Below are positions 61,994-64,000 of a stretch of DNA of 64,000 nt, one piece after another; positions within the stretch are counted from its first letter, which is position 1; each line of letters begins with the position of its first letter. Below the pieces are notes generated by a model, which was not told where the DNA came from, made no database searches, and worked only from the letters and a program-made list of their open reading frames with translations. The position numbers and the translations under genes were made by a program. The DNA comes from Undibacterium_A arcticum (GTDB lineage: Bacteria > Pseudomonadota > Gammaproteobacteria > Burkholderiales > Burkholderiaceae_D): assembly GCF_042660705.1 (NCBI RefSeq), contig NZ_JBHSUQ010000001.1. One strand, written 5' to 3'.

Positions 61994-62955
61994 TGGATAT
62001 TGAAAAACACGGTTGGCTACTGCTGGTGGCCAGTTTGCCGACCTCGGGTGCAACACCGAGGATGCGCCTGTGGCGGGCGATCAAATCCCTCGGCTGCGCC
62101 GCGTTGCGAGATGGCGCTTATCTGTTGCCTGCGGCCCCAAACCATGAAGCAGCGATGGCGGAACTGGCGGAGCAAACGAACCGCGAGGGCGGTCAGGCTT
62201 GGGTGGTGGACGTCGCTCCTCGCTCGCGGGAAGACCAGGCTGCATTCATGGCGCTGTTTGACCGCATGGGCGAGTACGCCGAACTCGCCGGGCAGTTAAG
62301 CCAGGCCAGAAAGATTCTGGCATCCCAAACCCCAGTTGAAGTCATCAAGCTGGTGAAGAAGCTCCGCAAGGAGCTCGACAATATCCGCCGCATCGATTTT
62401 TTCTCCAGCGAATCATCCCTGAGCGCCGAGGCCGCGTGGTCCGACTTTGCGGAGGCTGCCAATGCGCTGCTGTCACCGGATGAGCCACATGCGGCAGAGC
62501 GCCCGATTGCACTGCGCAATCCCGCTGATTATCAGGGCCGCACCTGGGCCACGCGGCGCAATCTGTGGGTCGACCGGGTCGCGAGCGCGTGGTTGATTCG
62601 GCGCTTCATCGACCGCAAGGCCAGCTTCCTTTGGCTCGACAGTCCAGCCGCTTGCCCGCCGGACGCGTTGGGTTTTGACTTTGATGATGCCGCATTTACA
62701 CACGTCGGCGACCGGGTCACCTTTGAGGTACTGCTGGCGAGTTTTGGACTCGAAGCCGACCCGGGGCTGGCCAGGCTCGGCGCACTGGTTCATGCGCTCG
62801 ACGTTGGCGGCAGTTCGACGCCAGAGGCGGTCGGCTTCGAGGCAATCGTCTCGGGAGCGAGGACCCGGCTGAACAATGACGATGCGCTGTTGGCCGAGAT
62901 CGGGACCGTGCTCGATTCCCTGCTGGCGCATTTCAACCTGGAGAGCACCACATGA
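61993..62955 (+). CDS. chrB: Chromate resistance regulator/protein ChrB
   Basis: 320 residues. N-terminal HGWLLLVASLPTSGATPRMR with LWRAIKSLGCAALRDGAYLL, and C-terminal ChrB domain with TWATRRNLWVDRVASAWLIR and RFIDRKASFLWLDSP. ChrB senses chromate and is required for high-level resistance in related operons. ATGA overlap with chrA. Start at 61993 lies within a palindrome. Confidence 0.9.
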   Translation: MDIEKHGWLLLVASLPTSGATPRMRLWRAIKSLGCAALRDGAYLLPAAPNHEAAMAELAEQTNREGGQAWVVDVAPRSREDQAAFMALFDRMGEYAELAGQLSQARKILASQTPVEVIKLVKKLRKELDNIRRIDFFSSESSLSAEAAWSDFAEAANALLSPDEPHAAERPIALRNPADYQGRTWATRRNLWVDRVASAWLIRRFIDRKASFLWLDSPAACPPDALGFDFDDAAFTHVGDRVTFEVLLASFGLEADPGLARLGALVHALDVGGSSTPEAVGFEAIVSGARTRLNNDDALLAEIGTVLDSLLAHFNLESTT

Positions 62956-64000
62956 CCGATTCCCCAACCATTCCGCAATACACGCTTGGGCAGATGGTGT
63001 TGTACATGCTGCGTCTCGGTGCGCTCGGCTTCGGCGGGCCAGTGGCCTTGGTCGGTTACATGCAGCGCGACCTGGTCGAGGAGCGCAAATGGATACGTCC
63101 GGAAGACTACAAGGAAGGTTTGGCCTTGGCCCAACTGGCGCCCGGCCCGCTGGCGGCGCAGCTTGGAATCTACATGGGTTACGTCCATTACCGGATTCTG
63201 GGCGCCACCCTGGCCGGGCTGGCTTTTGTCATGCCATCGTTCTTGATGGTGGTCGCGCTGGGCTGGGCCTATGTGCGCTTTGGCGGCTTGTCCTGGATGC
63301 AGGCGGTGTTCTACGGTGTCGGCGCGGCGGTGATCGGCATCATCGCGATCAGTGCCAAGAAGCTGACGGTCAAGAGCGTCGGCAAGGACAAACTGCTGTG
63401 GGCCATCTACCTGCTGCTGGCAGCGGTCACGGTGATCACCGAATCCGAAATAGCCTGGTTATTCATTGGTGCAGGCGTGTTGGTCTGGCTGTTGCGGGCA
63501 CCGCCGAAATGGCTGAGCAAAACCAGCGTTCATGCCGCCAGTCTGGCGCAGCTACCGGTGGCAACCGGCTGGTTGGGCGGATTGGATGTGTCGGTGCTGA
63601 GCCAGATCGGGATTTTCTTTGCCAAGGCCGGCGCCTTCGTATTCGGCTCGGGACTGGCCATCGTGCCTTTTCTGTACGGTGGCGTCGTCACGGAACACCA
63701 CTGGCTGACCGATAAACAGTTCGTCGATGCGGTAGCGGTGGCGATGATTACGCCGGGGCCGGTGGTCATCACCGTCGGCTTTATCGGCTACCTGATTGCG
63801 GGAACGTCCGGCGCCACGGTCGCTGCACTGGCGACGTTTTTGCCGTGCTACCTGTTCACGATCATCCCGGCCCCCTACTTCAAAAAATACGGCAAGTTGC
63901 CCGGTGTCATCGCCTTCGTCGACGGCATCACGGCCGCCGCGATCGGCGCCATTGCCGGCTCGGTGATCGTCATCGCCCGGCGTTCGATTGTCGATGTACC
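62952..64000 (+). CDS. chrA: Chromate transporter ChrA, 3' end missing
   Basis: Runs off the right edge with 349 codons visible. MLRLGALGFGGPVALVGYMQ is the first CHR signature; YKEGLALAQLAPGPLAAQLG and the second-half equivalents FAKAGAFVFGSGLAIVPFLY and FVDAVAVAMITPGPVVITVG show the internal duplication of long ChrA exporters. It expels chromate using the proton gradient. Start overlaps the chrB stop (ATGA). Confidence 0.93.
   Translation, partial: MTDSPTIPQYTLGQMVLYMLRLGALGFGGPVALVGYMQRDLVEERKWIRPEDYKEGLALAQLAPGPLAAQLGIYMGYVHYRILGATLAGLAFVMPSFLMVVALGWAYVRFGGLSWMQAVFYGVGAAVIGIIAISAKKLTVKSVGKDKLLWAIYLLLAAVTVITESEIAWLFIGAGVLVWLLRAPPKWLSKTSVHAASLAQLPVATGWLGGLDVSVLSQIGIFFAKAGAFVFGSGLAIVPFLYGGVVTEHHWLTDKQFVDAVAVAMITPGPVVITVGFIGYLIAGTSGATVAALATFLPCYLFTIIPAPYFKKYGKLPGVIAFVDGITAAAIGAIAGSVIVIARRSIVDV

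Overview
The window reads as chromosome from a Burkholderiales betaproteobacterium, probably an Oxalobacteraceae member (Collimonas/Herminiimonas/Herbaspirillum-like). The reasons are the pmbA-yjgA-mogA order, a DUF3460 gene, the CydP-type cytochrome bd operon, EarP/EF-P with Arg32, family-typical intergenic repeats, and high GC except in the earP-efp block. The genus is inferred from gene content; no search was run.

Layout. 1-8.8 kb: 5' end of a LivK-like binding protein, pmbA, yjgA, mogA, a carboxylesterase, yaeQ, purU, a prolyl oligopeptidase and a bactofilin. 9-12.8 kb: a CurA-like reductase, a structured intergenic repeat, a small ferredoxin, a frameshifted EamA transporter with a His-rich tail, and a small secreted protein. 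13-16.8 kb: gbsR-cydP-cydA-cydB-cydX, a cytochrome bd oxidase operon. 17-19.5 kb: AT-richer earP-efp on the + strand, flanked on the - strand by what look like remnants of a second efp (C-terminus) and a second earP (N-terminus). 19.7-21.5 kb: two tRNA-Glu, one tRNA-Ala and gltX. 21.6-32.7 kb: a - strand respiratory formate dehydrogenase locus (DUF3305, DUF3306, polyferredoxin, TorD-like chaperone, TAT peptide, alpha, beta, a lipoprotein, gamma, a periplasmic protein, sodC, fdhD). 33-39.4 kb: apbC, metG, repeats, a BamE-like lipoprotein, DUF3460, scpA and panC. 39.5-45.3 kb: a membrane protein and a three-gene SMC/kleisin-type condensin (MksF-E-B like), ending at an IS701-type transposase fragment. 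45.6-57.2 kb: a - strand catabolic operon (DUF1185 protein, hydrolase/flavin reductase, LLM flavin monooxygenase, two aldehyde dehydrogenases, NIPSNAP protein, polyamine-type ABC importer, FCD-type GntR regulator). 57.5-64 kb: a CHASE3-GGDEF protein, a sulfur module (two YeeE/YedE halves plus an ETHE1/Blh-type persulfide dioxygenase), a DUF599 protein, a RimJ-like acetyltransferase, and chrB-chrA running off the end.

The gene sets work as modules: a high-affinity oxidase; formate oxidation with its molybdenum-cofactor and sulfur-insertion helpers; EF-P with its rhamnosyltransferase; uptake and oxidative cleavage of an unidentified small nitrogenous compound; sulfide/persulfide handling; chromate efflux.

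Quality note: at least 15 otherwise well-conserved genes or gene ends carry single or double base indels, nearly all in short A/T runs (listed per gene). They look more like sequencing indels than decay. Those genes are given with the full span of the restored frame. Non-coding stretches without a recognised feature: 12141-12393, 16823-16967, 32731-32955 and 47793-47944.
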